DNA of 64,000 nt from Phenylobacterium sp. (GCF_004297125.1 NZ_SCVD01000001.1:1-64000), one strand, 5' to 3'; shown: positions 25,239 to 35,267, counted from the first letter of the stretch. Numbers and translations: made by a program. The notes: generated from the letters alone by a model not told the origin.

Positions 25239-28160
25239 GTGATTCAAGCGGGCAGGGCGCTGCTTTGCGCCACCACGGCCATGGTCATCCTGACGCCGCC
25301 CGGCGTCGCCTCGGCCCAGGCCGCGGGGCCATCGGCGACCGACGTCCAGGAAGTCGAACAGGTCATGGTCACCGGTTCGCGGATCGCACGCAAGGACTAC
25401 GTCGCCGAGAGCCCCATCGTCACAGTGAGCAATGAGGTCATCCAGGCCGCGGGACCGGCCTCGATCGAGCAGACCCTCAACACGCTTCCCCAGTTCGCCG
25501 CAACCTCGGGCGCCAGCAGCGCGAACACCGGCCTGGGCGGACGGGCCAATGCGAACCTCCGAGGCCTGGGCATCACGCGAACGCTGGTGCTGTTGGATGG
25601 GCGGCGCATGCAGCCCTCCGACCCCCTGGGCGCCATCGACCTCAACACCATCTCCTCCGCCCTGGTGTCCGGCGTCGAAGTCATCACCGGCGGCGCCTCC
25701 GCGATCTATGGCTCCGACGCCATCGCCGGCGTGGTCAACTTCAAGCTCAAGAAGAACTTCAGCGGGCTGGAGCTGGACGCCCAGTACGGCCAGACCGAGC
25801 GCGGGGACGGCGAGACGCTGGAACTGGCCGCGACGATGGGCGGAGTCTTCGCCGAGGGGCGGGGCAGCGGCGTGCTCTCGGTGTCCTACATGGACCGAAA
25901 GCATGTGGAGCGCGGCGGCCGGCCGTTCTTCCGGGACGGCGGCATCGCGGCCGTCCTGCCTAGCGGCGCAATCATCTCCGACGCGGCCAACCTGCCGAGC
26001 CAGGCGGCGATCAGTTCGGTCTTCCGCGGCTACGGGATCACCGCCACGGTCCCCACCAACAGCCGCTACAGCGTCAATCCCGACGGCACGCTCTTCACCA
26101 CCACGACGCCGATCGTGAACTTCCGGTGGCCGGACAGCGAGCCCTACATCATCATCAATGGACAGGTCGGAAATCCGACCGGCGAGTTCTCGCCCCTGCA
26201 ACAGCCGCTGAAGCGGATGGTGGTGTTCAGCCGCGGCTCTTACGAGCTAACCGACGACATCGAGGCCTACGGCCAGTTCAACTACACCCACTACACCGCC
26301 AACGTTCAGCGGTTCGGCGTCAACTCGGCCACGGTGCGCGACGTCTATCTGCCGGTCACCAACCCGTTCCTACCCGCCGACCTGCGGACTATCATCGCCT
26401 CGCGGCCGCGCCCCAACGAGCCGCTGCTGATCTACTTCAACCAGGGGCGCTTCGCCCGCGAGGAGTATGAGCAGACCTACAACGTCGGCCAGGTGCTGGG
26501 CGGCTTCACGGGCAAGCTGGCCGCCATCGACGGCAGCTGGGACGTCTATGCGTCGTTCGGCCGGACGGAGCAGAACCAGACGCGCTCGGGCTATGTGGAT
26601 CGTGCGGCCTACCTCTCACTGGTGAACGCCGCGGATGGCGGGGCCAGCATCTGCCAGGGCGGCCTCAATCCCCTGGCTCTCGCGCCGCCGTCGGAGGCTT
26701 GTCTCAACTATCTGGTCCGCGAGATCCACGAGACCAGCACCTTCCAGCAGAAGGTGGTGGAAGGCTCCCTGCAGGGCCGCCTGTTCCAGCTGCCGGCCGG
26801 CGACGTGCGCTTCGCCGCGGGGGCGAGCTACCGGAAGAACAGCTACGACTTCAATCCCGACGCCCAGCGGGTCAACGCGACGGTCCTGGGCGTCGCACTG
26901 ACCCGTCCGACCAACGGCTCGGTGACGACCAAGGAGCTTTTCGGCGAGGTTCTGATCCCGGTGCTCCGCGATCTGCCCCTCGTCCGCAGCCTGAACCTGG
27001 ACCTAGCCTACCGCTATTCCGACTACGACACGGTCGGCGGCGTGCAGACCTACAAGGCCAGTGGCGACTGGGAGCTCACCGAGTGGCTCCGGGCCCGCGG
27101 CGGCTACCAGCGCGCGATCCGCGCGCCGTCGGTGGGCGAACTGTACCAGCCCAGCGAGCAGGCCTCGGCCACCGTCGGACGCACCGCGGCGGGGCAGGGA
27201 GATCCCTGCGACATCACCAGCGTCTACCGCACCGGCCCCAACGCCGCCCGCATCCGCGCGCTCTGCATCGCCAACGGCGTGCCGGCGACGGTGATCGACA
27301 ACCATCGGTTCACCGGCAGCGCCGTGTCGGCGTTCGTCTCCGGAAACCTCAATCTGAAGGAGGAGGTCGCCGACACCTACACGGCCGGCCTTGTCTTCCG
27401 CCCCAGCGCGCAGATCCCCTTCATCCACGGGCTGTCGGCGTCGGCGGACTACTACAATATCAGCATCAGCAATGCGATCGGACTGATCACCGGCGACGTC
27501 ATCGTCCGGCGCTGCTTCAACGGCGACGGCTCGAACCCGAACTACGATCCTAGCAACTACTACTGCGGCTTGATCAACCGCAGCGCCTCGGGCGCCTTTG
27601 CGACGATGACTACGCCGCTACTGAACCTGGCCGGCTACAAGACGTCCGGCATCGACTTTCAGCTGGACGCCTCGACACGCGCCGAGGACTACGGCCTCGA
27701 CGATCGCTTCGGCGAGCTCAGCATCAACTTCGTGCTGTCCTATGTCGACAGCTACAAGATCCAGAGCCTCGCGGGCGCGGCGTTCTTCGACTACGCCGGC
27801 ACGATCGGCAATGCGCAGATCAGCGCCGACGCGATCTCCCATCCCCGATGGAAGGCGGCGACCACGCTGGACTATCGGGTGGCCGACGCGCGGGTGGCGC
27901 TGCGGTGGCGCTGGATCGACTCCATGGGCAATTCCGGAAACGTCGGCGCCACCAACGCCACGGCGCCTGGGGTGAAGGCCCGCAACTACTTCGACCTCAC
28001 CGGCCGCTACCGGCTGAGCGAGGCGGTGGAGTTCCGCGCCGGCGTCCTCAACCTGACCGACAAGGCGCCGCCCGAATGGACGGGCGAAGGGGCTACCGAT
28101 TTCGCGATCTACGATGTGCTGGGCCGCCGGTTCTACGCCGGCGTGAACCTGAGGTTCTGA
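25239..28160 (+). CDS. TonB-dependent outer-membrane receptor
   Basis: A 973-residue TBDR. The start is taken as GTG 25239, preceded by AGGGGAGAG; longer in-frame readings run back through the IclR gene. A signal peptide (cleavage after VASA, near residue 26) is followed by QVMVTGSRIARKDYVAESP, a plug with NANLRGLGITRTLVLLDGRR and ITGGASAIYGSDAIAGVVNF, and a barrel with GYQRAIRAPSVGELYQPSEQ, ending in NLRF. Close paralogue of the receptor at 19965. It is followed by two carboxylesterase genes in the same direction at 26 and 20 bases, so receptor and enzymes form one operon. Confidence 0.93.
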   Translation: MIQAGRALLCATTAMVILTPPGVASAQAAGPSATDVQEVEQVMVTGSRIARKDYVAESPIVTVSNEVIQAAGPASIEQTLNTLPQFAATSGASSANTGLGGRANANLRGLGITRTLVLLDGRRMQPSDPLGAIDLNTISSALVSGVEVITGGASAIYGSDAIAGVVNFKLKKNFSGLELDAQYGQTERGDGETLELAATMGGVFAEGRGSGVLSVSYMDRKHVERGGRPFFRDGGIAAVLPSGAIISDAANLPSQAAISSVFRGYGITATVPTNSRYSVNPDGTLFTTTTPIVNFRWPDSEPYIIINGQVGNPTGEFSPLQQPLKRMVVFSRGSYELTDDIEAYGQFNYTHYTANVQRFGVNSATVRDVYLPVTNPFLPADLRTIIASRPRPNEPLLIYFNQGRFAREEYEQTYNVGQVLGGFTGKLAAIDGSWDVYASFGRTEQNQTRSGYVDRAAYLSLVNAADGGASICQGGLNPLALAPPSEACLNYLVREIHETSTFQQKVVEGSLQGRLFQLPAGDVRFAAGASYRKNSYDFNPDAQRVNATVLGVALTRPTNGSVTTKELFGEVLIPVLRDLPLVRSLNLDLAYRYSDYDTVGGVQTYKASGDWELTEWLRARGGYQRAIRAPSVGELYQPSEQASATVGRTAAGQGDPCDITSVYRTGPNAARIRALCIANGVPATVIDNHRFTGSAVSAFVSGNLNLKEEVADTYTAGLVFRPSAQIPFIHGLSASADYYNISISNAIGLITGDVIVRRCFNGDGSNPNYDPSNYYCGLINRSASGAFATMTTPLLNLAGYKTSGIDFQLDASTRAEDYGLDDRFGELSINFVLSYVDSYKIQSLAGAAFFDYAGTIGNAQISADAISHPRWKAATTLDYRVADARVALRWRWIDSMGNSGNVGATNATAPGVKARNYFDLTGRYRLSEAVEFRAGVLNLTDKAPPEWTGEGATDFAIYDVLGRRFYAGVNLRF

Positions 28161-28186
28161 TCACGGCACGGCTGGAGAACAAGGAC

Positions 28187-29800
28187 ATGATCCACCGACG
28201 CGGTTTGATGGCGATGGGCGGCGGGACCCTGCTCGGAGCGGCGCTGGCGGGACCCGGCCGGGCGACCGAGCGTGACCTGTTTCCGATCGTGGAGACGACG
28301 GAGGGCAAGGTCCGGGGCCTGATGTCGGGTGGCATCGCCGTCTTCAAGGGCCTGCGCTATGGCGCCAGCACGGCGGGGCCCAACCGCTTCCGGCCGCCCC
28401 AGCCGGTGGTTCCCTGGAAGGGCGTTCGCGACGCACTGGACTACGGCAACATCGCGCCGCAGGTGCCGGGCGACCGACGCCGCGACTATGCCGATCTGAT
28501 CTTCAACGACGTGCAGCCCGGCGGCATGGGCGAGGACTGTCTTGTCCTGAACCTCTGGACGCCGTCGCCCACGGACCGCGGCAAGCGGCCGGTGCTGGTG
28601 CGCTTCCATGGCGGCGGCTTCTATGCGGGCTCCAGCAATTCGCCCGGCAGCGATGGGGAAATGCTGTCGCGCTTCGGCGACTGCGTGGTGGTGACGGTGA
28701 ACCACCGGCTGAGCGCCTTTGGCTATCTGCACCTGGGCGACACGGGACCGTTCGCCGACTCCGGCGCGGCCGGAATGCAGGACCTGGTCGCGGCGCTGAG
28801 GTGGGTGTCGCGCAACGCCGAGGCGTTTGGCGGCGATCCGAAACGGGTGCTGATCTTCGGCCAGTCCGGCGGCGGCGCGAAGGTCAGCCACATGCTGGCC
28901 ATGCCTACCGCCACCGGGCTCTACACCAGCGCCGGCGTGATGAGCGGCTCGCGCCTGGTCGCGCAGACGCGCGACGAGGCGGCCGAGATTTCGGGCAAGC
29001 TGCTCAAGCGTTTGGGGCTTCGCAAGGATCAGATCCGCGAGCTGCAGGCCGTGCCGTTCTCGACCCTTCTGTCCGCCCAGGCCGATCTGGAAGCCGGTGA
29101 CAGGGCCAAGGGCGAAGCCCCGCGTTCGTTCTCGCCGGTCCTGGGCGCCACGATCCCGCACCACCCGTTCACGCCGGGCGCGCCGCCTGAATCGAAATCG
29201 ATCCCCATCATCGTCAGCACGACCCTGGACGAGCGGACCTATCGGGAATCCAACTTCGACCAGACATGGGCCGGCGTCGAGGCGCGGCTCAAGGCGAGCG
29301 TCGGCAACGACGCGGCCGCTGTGCTGGCCGCGTATCGCGACGACGATCCCAAGGCGACGCCCTATCTTATCCAGGCGCGCTTCATCACCGATCAGACGTT
29401 CCGGCGAAACGCGACCATCCTCGCCAGTCGAAAGGCGCAGGCCGGCGGCGCGCCGGTCTGGAGCTATCTTTGGGAGGCGCCCAGCCCGGCCTACGGCGGC
29501 CGCTACGGCGCGCCGCATGCGGTCGATGTGCCGGCCTCGATGCATGACATCCGCATGCCGCTGGCCGGACCGACAGCGGACAACCGCCGGCTGGCCGACG
29601 AGCTGGCCTCGGCCTGGATCGCGCTGGCCGCCAAGGGCGATCCGAACAATCCGAAGACGCCGCGCTGGCCCGCGTACGACACCGCCAAGCGCACCACGAT
29701 GGTGTTCGGCGAGACCTCGAAGGCGGTGGACGATCCGCGCGGCCGGTTCCGCGAGATGTGGGATCGTTACGCCGCCAAGTCGAAGCCCGACGAAGCCTGA
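28187..29800 (+). CDS. Type B carboxylesterase, exported
   Basis: A protein of 537 residues. Leader residues 1-27 contain [20 protein letters not shown], a Tat-like sequence. RFHGGGF (139-145) supplies the oxyanion hole, [12 protein letters not shown] is at 115-126, and the nucleophile is Ser227 in [12 protein letters not shown]. The catalytic His is probably in APHAVDVPA. It shares the rare GQSGGG elbow with the esterases at 17348 and 29821. It starts 26 bases after the receptor stop and would act on an imported ester in the periplasm. The pair of esterases suggests two ester bonds or two related substrates. Confidence 0.92.
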   Translation: MIHRRGLMAMGGGTLLGAALAGPGRATERDLFPIVETTEGKVRGLMSGGIAVFKGLRYGASTAGPNRFRPPQPVVPWKGVRDALDYGNIAPQVPGDRRRDYADLIFNDVQPGGMGEDCLVLNLWTPSPTDRGKRPVLVRFHGGGFYAGSSNSPGSDGEMLSRFGDCVVVTVNHRLSAFGYLHLGDTGPFADSGAAGMQDLVAALRWVSRNAEAFGGDPKRVLIFGQSGGGAKVSHMLAMPTATGLYTSAGVMSGSRLVAQTRDEAAEISGKLLKRLGLRKDQIRELQAVPFSTLLSAQADLEAGDRAKGEAPRSFSPVLGATIPHHPFTPGAPPESKSIPIIVSTTLDERTYRESNFDQTWAGVEARLKASVGNDAAAVLAAYRDDDPKATPYLIQARFITDQTFRRNATILASRKAQAGGAPVWSYLWEAPSPAYGGRYGAPHAVDVPASMHDIRMPLAGPTADNRRLADELASAWIALAAKGDPNNPKTPRWPAYDTAKRTTMVFGETSKAVDDPRGRFREMWDRYAAKSKPDEA

Positions 29801-29820
29801 ACCGTTCAAAGGAACCGACC

Positions 29821-31434
29821 ATGAGCCAAACGGACCTGACCCGCCGCTTCGTCTTGGGCGCCGGCGGTGTCTGGCTGGCGGCGTCCGCCACGTCGGCCTT
29901 CGGCGCCGGCGCCAGCCCGGTGGTCGAAACGACCGCGGGCAAGGTGCGTGGCGCTGACTCCGGCGGCGTGAAGGTCTTCAAGGCCATCCCCTATGGCGAT
30001 GACACCTCGGGCGCGAACCGCTTCATGCCGCCGAAGCCGCCTAAGCCCTGGGCGGGGGTGCGCGACTGCCTCCAGTACGGCCCCAAGGCGCCGCAGAACG
30101 GCCGCGCGGAGAGCGCGCCGCAGCTGCTGCCCAATCTGTACGGCGAGCGCGGCGAGCCGCAGAGCGAGGACTGCCTGGTCCTCAACATCTGGACGCCGGC
30201 GCTGGACGACCGCAAGCGCCCGGTGATGTTCTGGATCCACGGCGGCGGCTTCACCAGCGGCTCCGGCGCCTCGCCCTGGTACGACGGGACCAATGTCGCG
30301 CGGAAGCAGGACGTCGTGGTGGTGACCATCAACCATCGACTGAACGTCTTTGGCTACGCCCATCTGGGGGCCTTCGACCCTCGCTTCGCCGACAGCTCCA
30401 ATTGCGGCACACTGGACTGCGTCGCCGCGCTCAAGTGGGTGCGGGAGAACATCGGGCGGTTCGGCGGCGACCCGGGCCGGGTCCTGGTCCATGGCCAGAG
30501 CGGCGGCGGCCGCAAGACCACCATGGTGATGACGACGACCCCGGCGCAGGGGCTCTATCATCGCGCCATCATCCAGAGTGGGTCGCAGTTGCGCGTGGAT
30601 TCTCCCGAGACCGGCGCGGCCAAGACGCGGCGGCTGCTGGACATCCTGGGCATCGCGCCCGCCGACGCGGCCAAGCTGCAGACCGTCCCGCTCGAAACGC
30701 TGCAGGCGGCCCAGATCAAGGCCACCGGCGGCGCGCAATGGATGCCGGTGGCCGGTACGCCCAGCCTGCCGGCGCAGCCGTTCGACGGCGCCGCGCCGAC
30801 CATGTCCCGCGGCGTCCCGGTGATGGTGGGGACCACGCGCACCGAGCAGTCCGGCTTCCTTGGCCGCGACCCGGCCATCGACAGCCTGTCGGACGAGGGT
30901 CTGAAGGCGCGGTTGAACACCGTGCAGAGCGGTCAGGGCGAGCGCCTGTTCGAGACCTACAACCGCCTCTATCCCAAGAGCTCGAACGCCGAGCGGCTCT
31001 ACATGGCGGCCACAGACCGCAGCTATTTTCTGGACTCGACCATCCTCGCGGCGCTGCGGGCCGGCGGGGGCGGGGCGCCTACCTACATGTACAGTTTCTA
31101 CCGGGAGACCCCGGCCTTCGGAGGCCGCTATTTCTCGCCCCACGCCTTGGAGATTCCGTACCACTTCGACACCCTGGCGAAGGCGGAGATCATCGCCGGT
31201 CCGGTGACGCCGGGGTCCCAGGCGCTGGCCGATCGGGTCTCGGCGCTTTGGGCCAACTTCGCCCGCAATGGCGTGCCCTCCGCGCCGGGCATGCCGGACT
31301 GGAGGCCCTACGACAGCACATCGCGTCCTACCCTGATCATAGATGACCGTAGTCGGATGGAGGACGATCCGCGACGCGAGCAGCGGCGACTGATGCTGTC
31401 GTACGGCTCTCAGCAGAACGCCAACGGGCGCTAG
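29821..31434 (+). CDS. Type B carboxylesterase, exported
   Basis: A protein of 537 residues, the same length as its upstream neighbour. Tat-like leader [17 protein letters not shown], oxyanion motif HGGGF (140-144), [12 protein letters not shown] (115-126) and nucleophile Ser227 in [12 protein letters not shown]. The likely catalytic His lies in [12 protein letters not shown]. Start ATG 29821 is 20 bases after the previous stop. It is clearly homologous to, but diverged from, the esterase at 28187, so the duplication is not recent. Last gene of the second IclR module; a gap of about 800 bases follows. Confidence 0.92.
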   Translation: MSQTDLTRRFVLGAGGVWLAASATSAFGAGASPVVETTAGKVRGADSGGVKVFKAIPYGDDTSGANRFMPPKPPKPWAGVRDCLQYGPKAPQNGRAESAPQLLPNLYGERGEPQSEDCLVLNIWTPALDDRKRPVMFWIHGGGFTSGSGASPWYDGTNVARKQDVVVVTINHRLNVFGYAHLGAFDPRFADSSNCGTLDCVAALKWVRENIGRFGGDPGRVLVHGQSGGGRKTTMVMTTTPAQGLYHRAIIQSGSQLRVDSPETGAAKTRRLLDILGIAPADAAKLQTVPLETLQAAQIKATGGAQWMPVAGTPSLPAQPFDGAAPTMSRGVPVMVGTTRTEQSGFLGRDPAIDSLSDEGLKARLNTVQSGQGERLFETYNRLYPKSSNAERLYMAATDRSYFLDSTILAALRAGGGGAPTYMYSFYRETPAFGGRYFSPHALEIPYHFDTLAKAEIIAGPVTPGSQALADRVSALWANFARNGVPSAPGMPDWRPYDSTSRPTLIIDDRSRMEDDPRREQRRLMLSYGSQQNANGR

Positions 31435-32246
31435 CGTGAGACCAGATCGAGTAGAGACGTATCCGCCCTGACGGCTGCGCCCGAGCCTTTGTGACGCGGC
31501 CGCCGATCTATGCAAGCTCGACGCCGTCGCGACGCAACCTGGTCGCCATGGAGCCGAATTGGCTTCGATGGTGCGTCATACCCGGCGCCGTCTTCGTTGG
31601 CGACGAAGTTCGCGGTGGCGACGACGGCAATACAGGTGGGCTATCGTTGGACCATCGCGCTTCCGAGCAGCGGGTTGGAGCTCACTGGGCCGCTGCTGCA
31701 ATTTCCTATGGCGTGGTCAAGCCGACCACGCGGTCGCGGCGTCCGGCCTGACCGTCTGTGCCGCTTGAAGTCCTGCACTTCGGAGAGCGGCGCGATCGTG
31801 CGTTGCGCACGGCTGCCGAACTGCTCAAGCAAGGCTTGCGCCTGCCGCGCCAAGCCGTTTGCACCCGAAGGCTGACCGACAGGATACCGTTGCTGAGCCG
31901 GACAGACCGCCGCCAGCGCCAAGCTCGAGTTCGTGTGGTCCAATGGCCCGCGCGACGTCGAGGCTTTCTACCTCGGGCCCGACGGCTCGTATTGGTTTGT
32001 CTCGAAAGACCGCAATGGGAGCGTCGAGGCCTCCCTGCGCTGGGAAACAGCGAGCGATCGGGTGCGATCCGATGAAAAACCTATCGCTGCCGGGACCTTT
32101 TTGGGACCTGGCAATAGCAATGCTTCGCGTCCATCGGAAAGTGCCATATAGATACAATAAGTTATGCGGGGTGGGCGGCTCGGCACAACATCATGGCGAA
32201 GATGATCCGGGGCCTGTAGGCCGTTCTTAAGACACGGGTTATAGCT
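31435..32246. other. Long intergenic gap with no intact gene
   Basis: About 812 bases with no convincing gene. Short open frames occur on both strands but overlap each other, lack ribosome sites and resemble no family I know, apart from one stretch listed separately at 31897-32151. G+C appears lower than the flanks. No tRNA, inverted-repeat ends or transposase remnant was seen. It marks the border between the catabolic modules and a more ordinary region and may be decayed DNA. Confidence 0.5.
31897..32151 (+). pseudogene. Possible remnant of a propeller-type secreted protein
   Basis: After a stop at 31894-31896 this frame reads about 84 residues. They contain RDVEAFYLGPDGSYWFVSKD followed by RNGSVEASLRWE, which resembles one blade of esterase-like/phytase-like beta-propellers (typically D-V-E-A-x-x-x-x-P-D-G-x-x-x-x-V-T-K). 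No start codon with a ribosome site precedes it, and nothing recognisable follows DRVRSDEKP. The call rests on one motif and may be chance. Confidence 0.3.
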
Positions 32247-32861
32247 GTGGGCGTCGTGGGAAAGCCGTTGAACAGCCTCCGCCTTGCAACCGCAGCCCTG
32301 GCCGCAGCGGTCCTGCTTGCCCCGGCCGCCGCCGAAGCGAAGATGTTCTATGTCCTCCAGTCCGGCCCCGACGCCTGGACCGTGATGGACCCCGACGCCA
32401 TTGAAAAGACGCCCGGATCGCCGATACGCAAGGCTTGGTCGGTGCGCGTCCAGCGCAACATCCTGAGCGGCGACCCGCCCCAGCCCGGCTATGTGCGCAC
32501 GCTGACGGAGTACGACTGCGACACCGAGCGCACGCGCTGGCGCGAGTTCTCGGCCTTCTCCAGGGCCGGCGGCCTGCTGGTCAACAAGGTCAATCCGCGG
32601 CCCGACTGGGGCTCGGCCATCGACGCCTATGACACCTATGTGGGCTATCGCATCATCTGCGAGGGCATCGGCGGTGGCTCGGTGGTCTCGGCCGACAGCG
32701 TGGCGAAGATCGTCATCAACCTGATGGGGTCCTGGGACCCGCCGGCGGGTGTGTTCGCTCCGATCGCGCCGCCGCCGACGCCGGCCTCGAAGACGCCGCC
32801 CGCCAAGGCGGCGCCTCCCAAGGCCGCGAAGCCGGCCGCGAAGCCGGCGTCCAAGCGTTAG
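32247..32861 (+). CDS. Secreted protein, surface-adhesin E-like domain
   Basis: A protein of about 204 residues from GTG 32247 (GTG 32256 and TTG 32268 are alternatives). A signal peptide ends at AAAEA. The middle part KMFYVLQSGPDAWTVMDPDAI, then EYDCDTERTRWREFSAFSRAGGLL and YRIICEG, has the two Cys and strand pattern of the surface-adhesin protein E-like family found in many proteobacteria. The tail is Pro/Ala/Lys-rich (about residues 170-204), a flexible linker or wall-contact region. Role unknown. It stands alone, convergent with the CHRD gene four bases away. Confidence 0.65.
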   Translation: MGVVGKPLNSLRLATAALAAAVLLAPAAAEAKMFYVLQSGPDAWTVMDPDAIEKTPGSPIRKAWSVRVQRNILSGDPPQPGYVRTLTEYDCDTERTRWREFSAFSRAGGLLVNKVNPRPDWGSAIDAYDTYVGYRIICEGIGGGSVVSADSVAKIVINLMGSWDPPAGVFAPIAPPPTPASKTPPAKAAPPKAAKPAAKPASKR

Positions 32862-32864
32862 GGT

Positions 32865-33275
32865 CTACTTCGCGAGCTGGCCGCGGATCGCGCCGCCGGG
32901 GAACTCGGCGTTGTGGACGTTGACGTAGTAGCCGGCCGGATTGGCCAGGATGTCCTTCACCACCGCCGCATCCACGGTCGCGCAACCCGAACTCTTGCCG
33001 GCCGCGTCGGGCTTGGTCAGGGGGACGACGGGGGGACCGGACGCGCCGGCCGCGCCCTTGTGGACGTGGGCCGCGGTGGCCGCGCCGATCTTCTCGACCA
33101 TCAGGGTGTAGCAGACCTCGTTCTTCGCCGTATCGACCTTGAAGGTCGCGTGGCCGGCCCCGTCGGTGTCGGGCGAGCCCGCGCCGCCCAGGTGGGCCGA
33201 CAGATCCTCGGCCAGGGCGGGGCTGGCGGCCAGGGCGGCCACGGCGAGCGCGGCGATGAAGGCGGATTTGTTCAT
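32865..33275 (-). CDS. CHRD-domain secreted protein
   Basis: A protein of 136 residues with a signal peptide (cleavage after PALA, residue 22). The mature part is one CHRD domain: GHATFKVDTAKNEVCYTLMV, AAHVHKGAAGASGPPVVPL and the C-terminal YYVNVHNAEFPGGAIRGQL signature. CHRD was named from chordin; bacterial members are secreted beta-sandwich proteins of unknown role. The His residues in HVH and VHN could bind metal. It is transcribed alone, with 96 bases between it and the P450 gene on the same strand. Confidence 0.88.
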   Translation of the reverse strand: MNKSAFIAALAVAALAASPALAEDLSAHLGGAGSPDTDGAGHATFKVDTAKNEVCYTLMVEKIGAATAAHVHKGAAGASGPPVVPLTKPDAAGKSSGCATVDAAVVKDILANPAGYYVNVHNAEFPGGAIRGQLAK

Positions 33276-33371
33276 AGGCGTATTCCTCCCAAGCCCCCCG
33301 GCTTCCGGGCGGATAGGAAGCCCAGCGGGCGCGGGCCGTCAACCGGCCGCGCCCGCTGGCGTCCGCCGATC

Positions 33372-34649
33372 TCAGTTCCGGGTCGGGATGATCACCGGCA
33401 GGTATTCGTAGCCCTTCACGAAGGACGAGAAGACCCGGCGCGGCGGACCCACGACATCGATCCGCGGGAAGCGCTTGAGGATTTCTTCCCAGATGATCTT
33501 GAGCTGGAGCTCGGCCAGGCGGTTGCCCACGCAGCGGTGGATGCCGAAGCCGAACGACAGGTGCTGGCGCACCCGCGGCCGCTCGATCCAGTAGTCGTTG
33601 GGCCGCTCGATCACTTCCTCGTCGCGGTTGCCCGAGACGTACCACATGGCGACCTTGTCGCCCTTCTTGATGGTCTTGCCGCCCAGTTCGACGTCCTCCA
33701 GCGCGGTGCGGCGCATGTAGGCCAGCGGCGTCTGCCAGCGGATGGTCTCGGAGACCATGGCCGGGATCAGGCTATGGTCGGAGCGCAGCAGCTTCTCCTG
33801 GTCCGGGTTCTGGCTCAGCGCCAGGATCGACCCCGAGATCGAGTTGCGGGTGGTGTCGTTGCCGCCGACGATCAGCAGGATCAGGTTCCCGAGGTATTCC
33901 ATGCGGTCCATGTTCCGCGTGGACTCGCCGTGGGCCAGCATCGAGATCAGGTCGGGTTGCGGCGGGGCGTTCACCCGCTCGTTCCAGAGCCGCATGAAGT
34001 AGTCCACGCACTCGAACAGCTCCTGGCGGCGCTCTTGCTCGGCGATCTCGGGATCGGTGGAGCTGAACAGGCCGCTGTCCGGCGCCGCGGTCGCCACGTC
34101 CGACCAGCGGGTCAGCTTGCGGCGGTCCTCCCAGGGAAAGTCGAACAGGGTCGCCAAGGTCATGGTGGTCAGCTCGATGGAGACCTTGTCCACCCAATCG
34201 AACTGCTCGCCGATCGGCAGGCCGTCGAGGATCGCGCCGGCCCGCTCGCGGATGATCGGCTCCATCCGCATCAGGTTCGCCGGCGAGACGATGGGGCTCA
34301 CCGTCTTGCGCTGCACGTCGTGCTTCGGCTGGTCCATGGCGATGAACATCGGCAGGGTGAAGTCTTCCGCCGGGTCGGGCAGCACGATCGTCGGCTCCGA
34401 CGAGAAGCGCCCGTGGTCGGTATCGACCGCCATGATGTCATTGTACTTGGTGACCGACCAGTAGCCGCCCACATCTTCGAAACCCGACTCCGCCCAGTGG
34501 ACCGGATCTTCCTTCCGCAACCGCTCGAAGTAGGGCCACATGGTGTCGGTCCGGAAGAGCTCCGGGTCGGCCACGTTGATCTGTTCGAGGGGCATCGAAT
34601 AGGCTGCGTCGCGCGCCGCCCGCTTCACGTCGATCGAAGCGTCGTCCAT
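33372..34649 (-). CDS. Cytochrome P450, CYP153 type
   Basis: A P450 of 425 residues. The I-helix motif GGNDTTRN is at 262-269, ExxR is ETIR (301-304), and the haem Cys is Cys373 in FGFGIHRCVGNRLAE. The N-terminal stretches LFRTDTMWPYFERLRKEDPV and EPTIVLPDPAEDFTLPMFIA are typical of CYP153, the soluble bacterial alkane and fatty-acid omega-hydroxylases. These need ferredoxin and ferredoxin reductase; neither is adjacent. A TGACGC-TG-GCGTCA dyad lies 86 bases before the start. Likely substrates are medium-chain alkanes, alcohols or fatty acids. Confidence 0.93.
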   Translation of the reverse strand: MDDASIDVKRAARDAAYSMPLEQINVADPELFRTDTMWPYFERLRKEDPVHWAESGFEDVGGYWSVTKYNDIMAVDTDHGRFSSEPTIVLPDPAEDFTLPMFIAMDQPKHDVQRKTVSPIVSPANLMRMEPIIRERAGAILDGLPIGEQFDWVDKVSIELTTMTLATLFDFPWEDRRKLTRWSDVATAAPDSGLFSSTDPEIAEQERRQELFECVDYFMRLWNERVNAPPQPDLISMLAHGESTRNMDRMEYLGNLILLIVGGNDTTRNSISGSILALSQNPDQEKLLRSDHSLIPAMVSETIRWQTPLAYMRRTALEDVELGGKTIKKGDKVAMWYVSGNRDEEVIERPNDYWIERPRVRQHLSFGFGIHRCVGNRLAELQLKIIWEEILKRFPRIDVVGPPRRVFSSFVKGYEYLPVIIPTRN

Positions 34650-34734
34650 GAGTCACCTCCTGGGTTACGGGTCTGCAGCGCCCGCATTCAGTCAAGTGAA
34701 CGATGATCCCCTGCAGCCGGCGAGTCAAGAAAGG

Positions 34735-34748
34735 TGACGCTGGCGTCA
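34735..34748. promoter_or_regulatory. TGACGC-N2-GCGTCA dyad before CYP153
   Basis: A perfect inverted repeat with 6-bp arms and a 2-base centre lies between the divergent P450 (start 34649) and GFA-family (start 34794) genes. An identical-arm site occurs at 54202-54215. The form is that of a TetR-type operator; regulators of fatty-acid metabolism are an attractive guess given CYP153, but no such regulator gene is nearby. Confidence 0.5.
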
Positions 34749-34793
34749 ACTTTTCAGGGCTGGAAAAATCGGAGGCCTGACGGAGGAGGAAGC

Positions 34794-35267
34794 ATGAGCC
34801 AGCTTGAGGGTGGATGTGCGTGCGGCGCAGTGCGCTACCGGCTGAAGTCGGGGCCGATGTTCGTCCATTGCTGCCATTGCAGCGACTGCCAGCGGCAGGT
34901 GGGCAGCGCCTTCGTCATCAACGCGCTGATCGAAACCGATCGGATCGAGGTCCTGGCCGGCGAGATCGCGCCGACGGCCATGCCCACCGACAGCGGCCGT
35001 CCGCATCTGGTCTACCGCTGCACGGGGTGCGGGACCACGATCTGGTCCGACTACGGCGATCGCAAGGTGATGAGCTTCCTGCGCGCCACGACGCTGGACG
35101 ACCGCGCGGCCTTGAGCCCGGACGTGCACATCTTCACCCGCAGCAAGCTGCCCTGGGTCGAGCTGCCGGACGGCGTCCGCGCCTACGACGTCTACTATGA
35201 CATGCAGAAGGAATGGCCGGCCGAAAGCCTGGCGCGGCGCGAGGCGCTGCTGGGGCCGGGGCGGTGA
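34794..35267 (+). CDS. GFA-family zinc protein
   Basis: A protein of 157 residues in the GFA (glutathione-dependent formaldehyde-activating enzyme-like) family. Zinc-binding Cys motifs are in order: GGCACGAVRY (residues 7-16), HCCHCSDCQR and the CTGCGTTIW stretch near 80. The ATG at 34794 has GGAGGAGG upstream. The family name comes from one enzyme now seen as atypical; most members have unknown roles and no proven activity on S-hydroxymethylglutathione. It is divergent from CYP153 and could share the dyad at 34735. Confidence 0.9.
   Translation: MSQLEGGCACGAVRYRLKSGPMFVHCCHCSDCQRQVGSAFVINALIETDRIEVLAGEIAPTAMPTDSGRPHLVYRCTGCGTTIWSDYGDRKVMSFLRATTLDDRAALSPDVHIFTRSKLPWVELPDGVRAYDVYYDMQKEWPAESLARREALLGPGR

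Noticed and set aside
31491..32230. Several short open frames in the gap after the esterases
   Set aside because: They overlap one another, lack ribosome sites, and show no family resemblance apart from the one propeller-like fragment.
34794..35267. S-(hydroxymethyl)glutathione synthase
   Set aside because: Only the zinc-binding GFA fold is visible; there is no formaldehyde dehydrogenase gene nearby.
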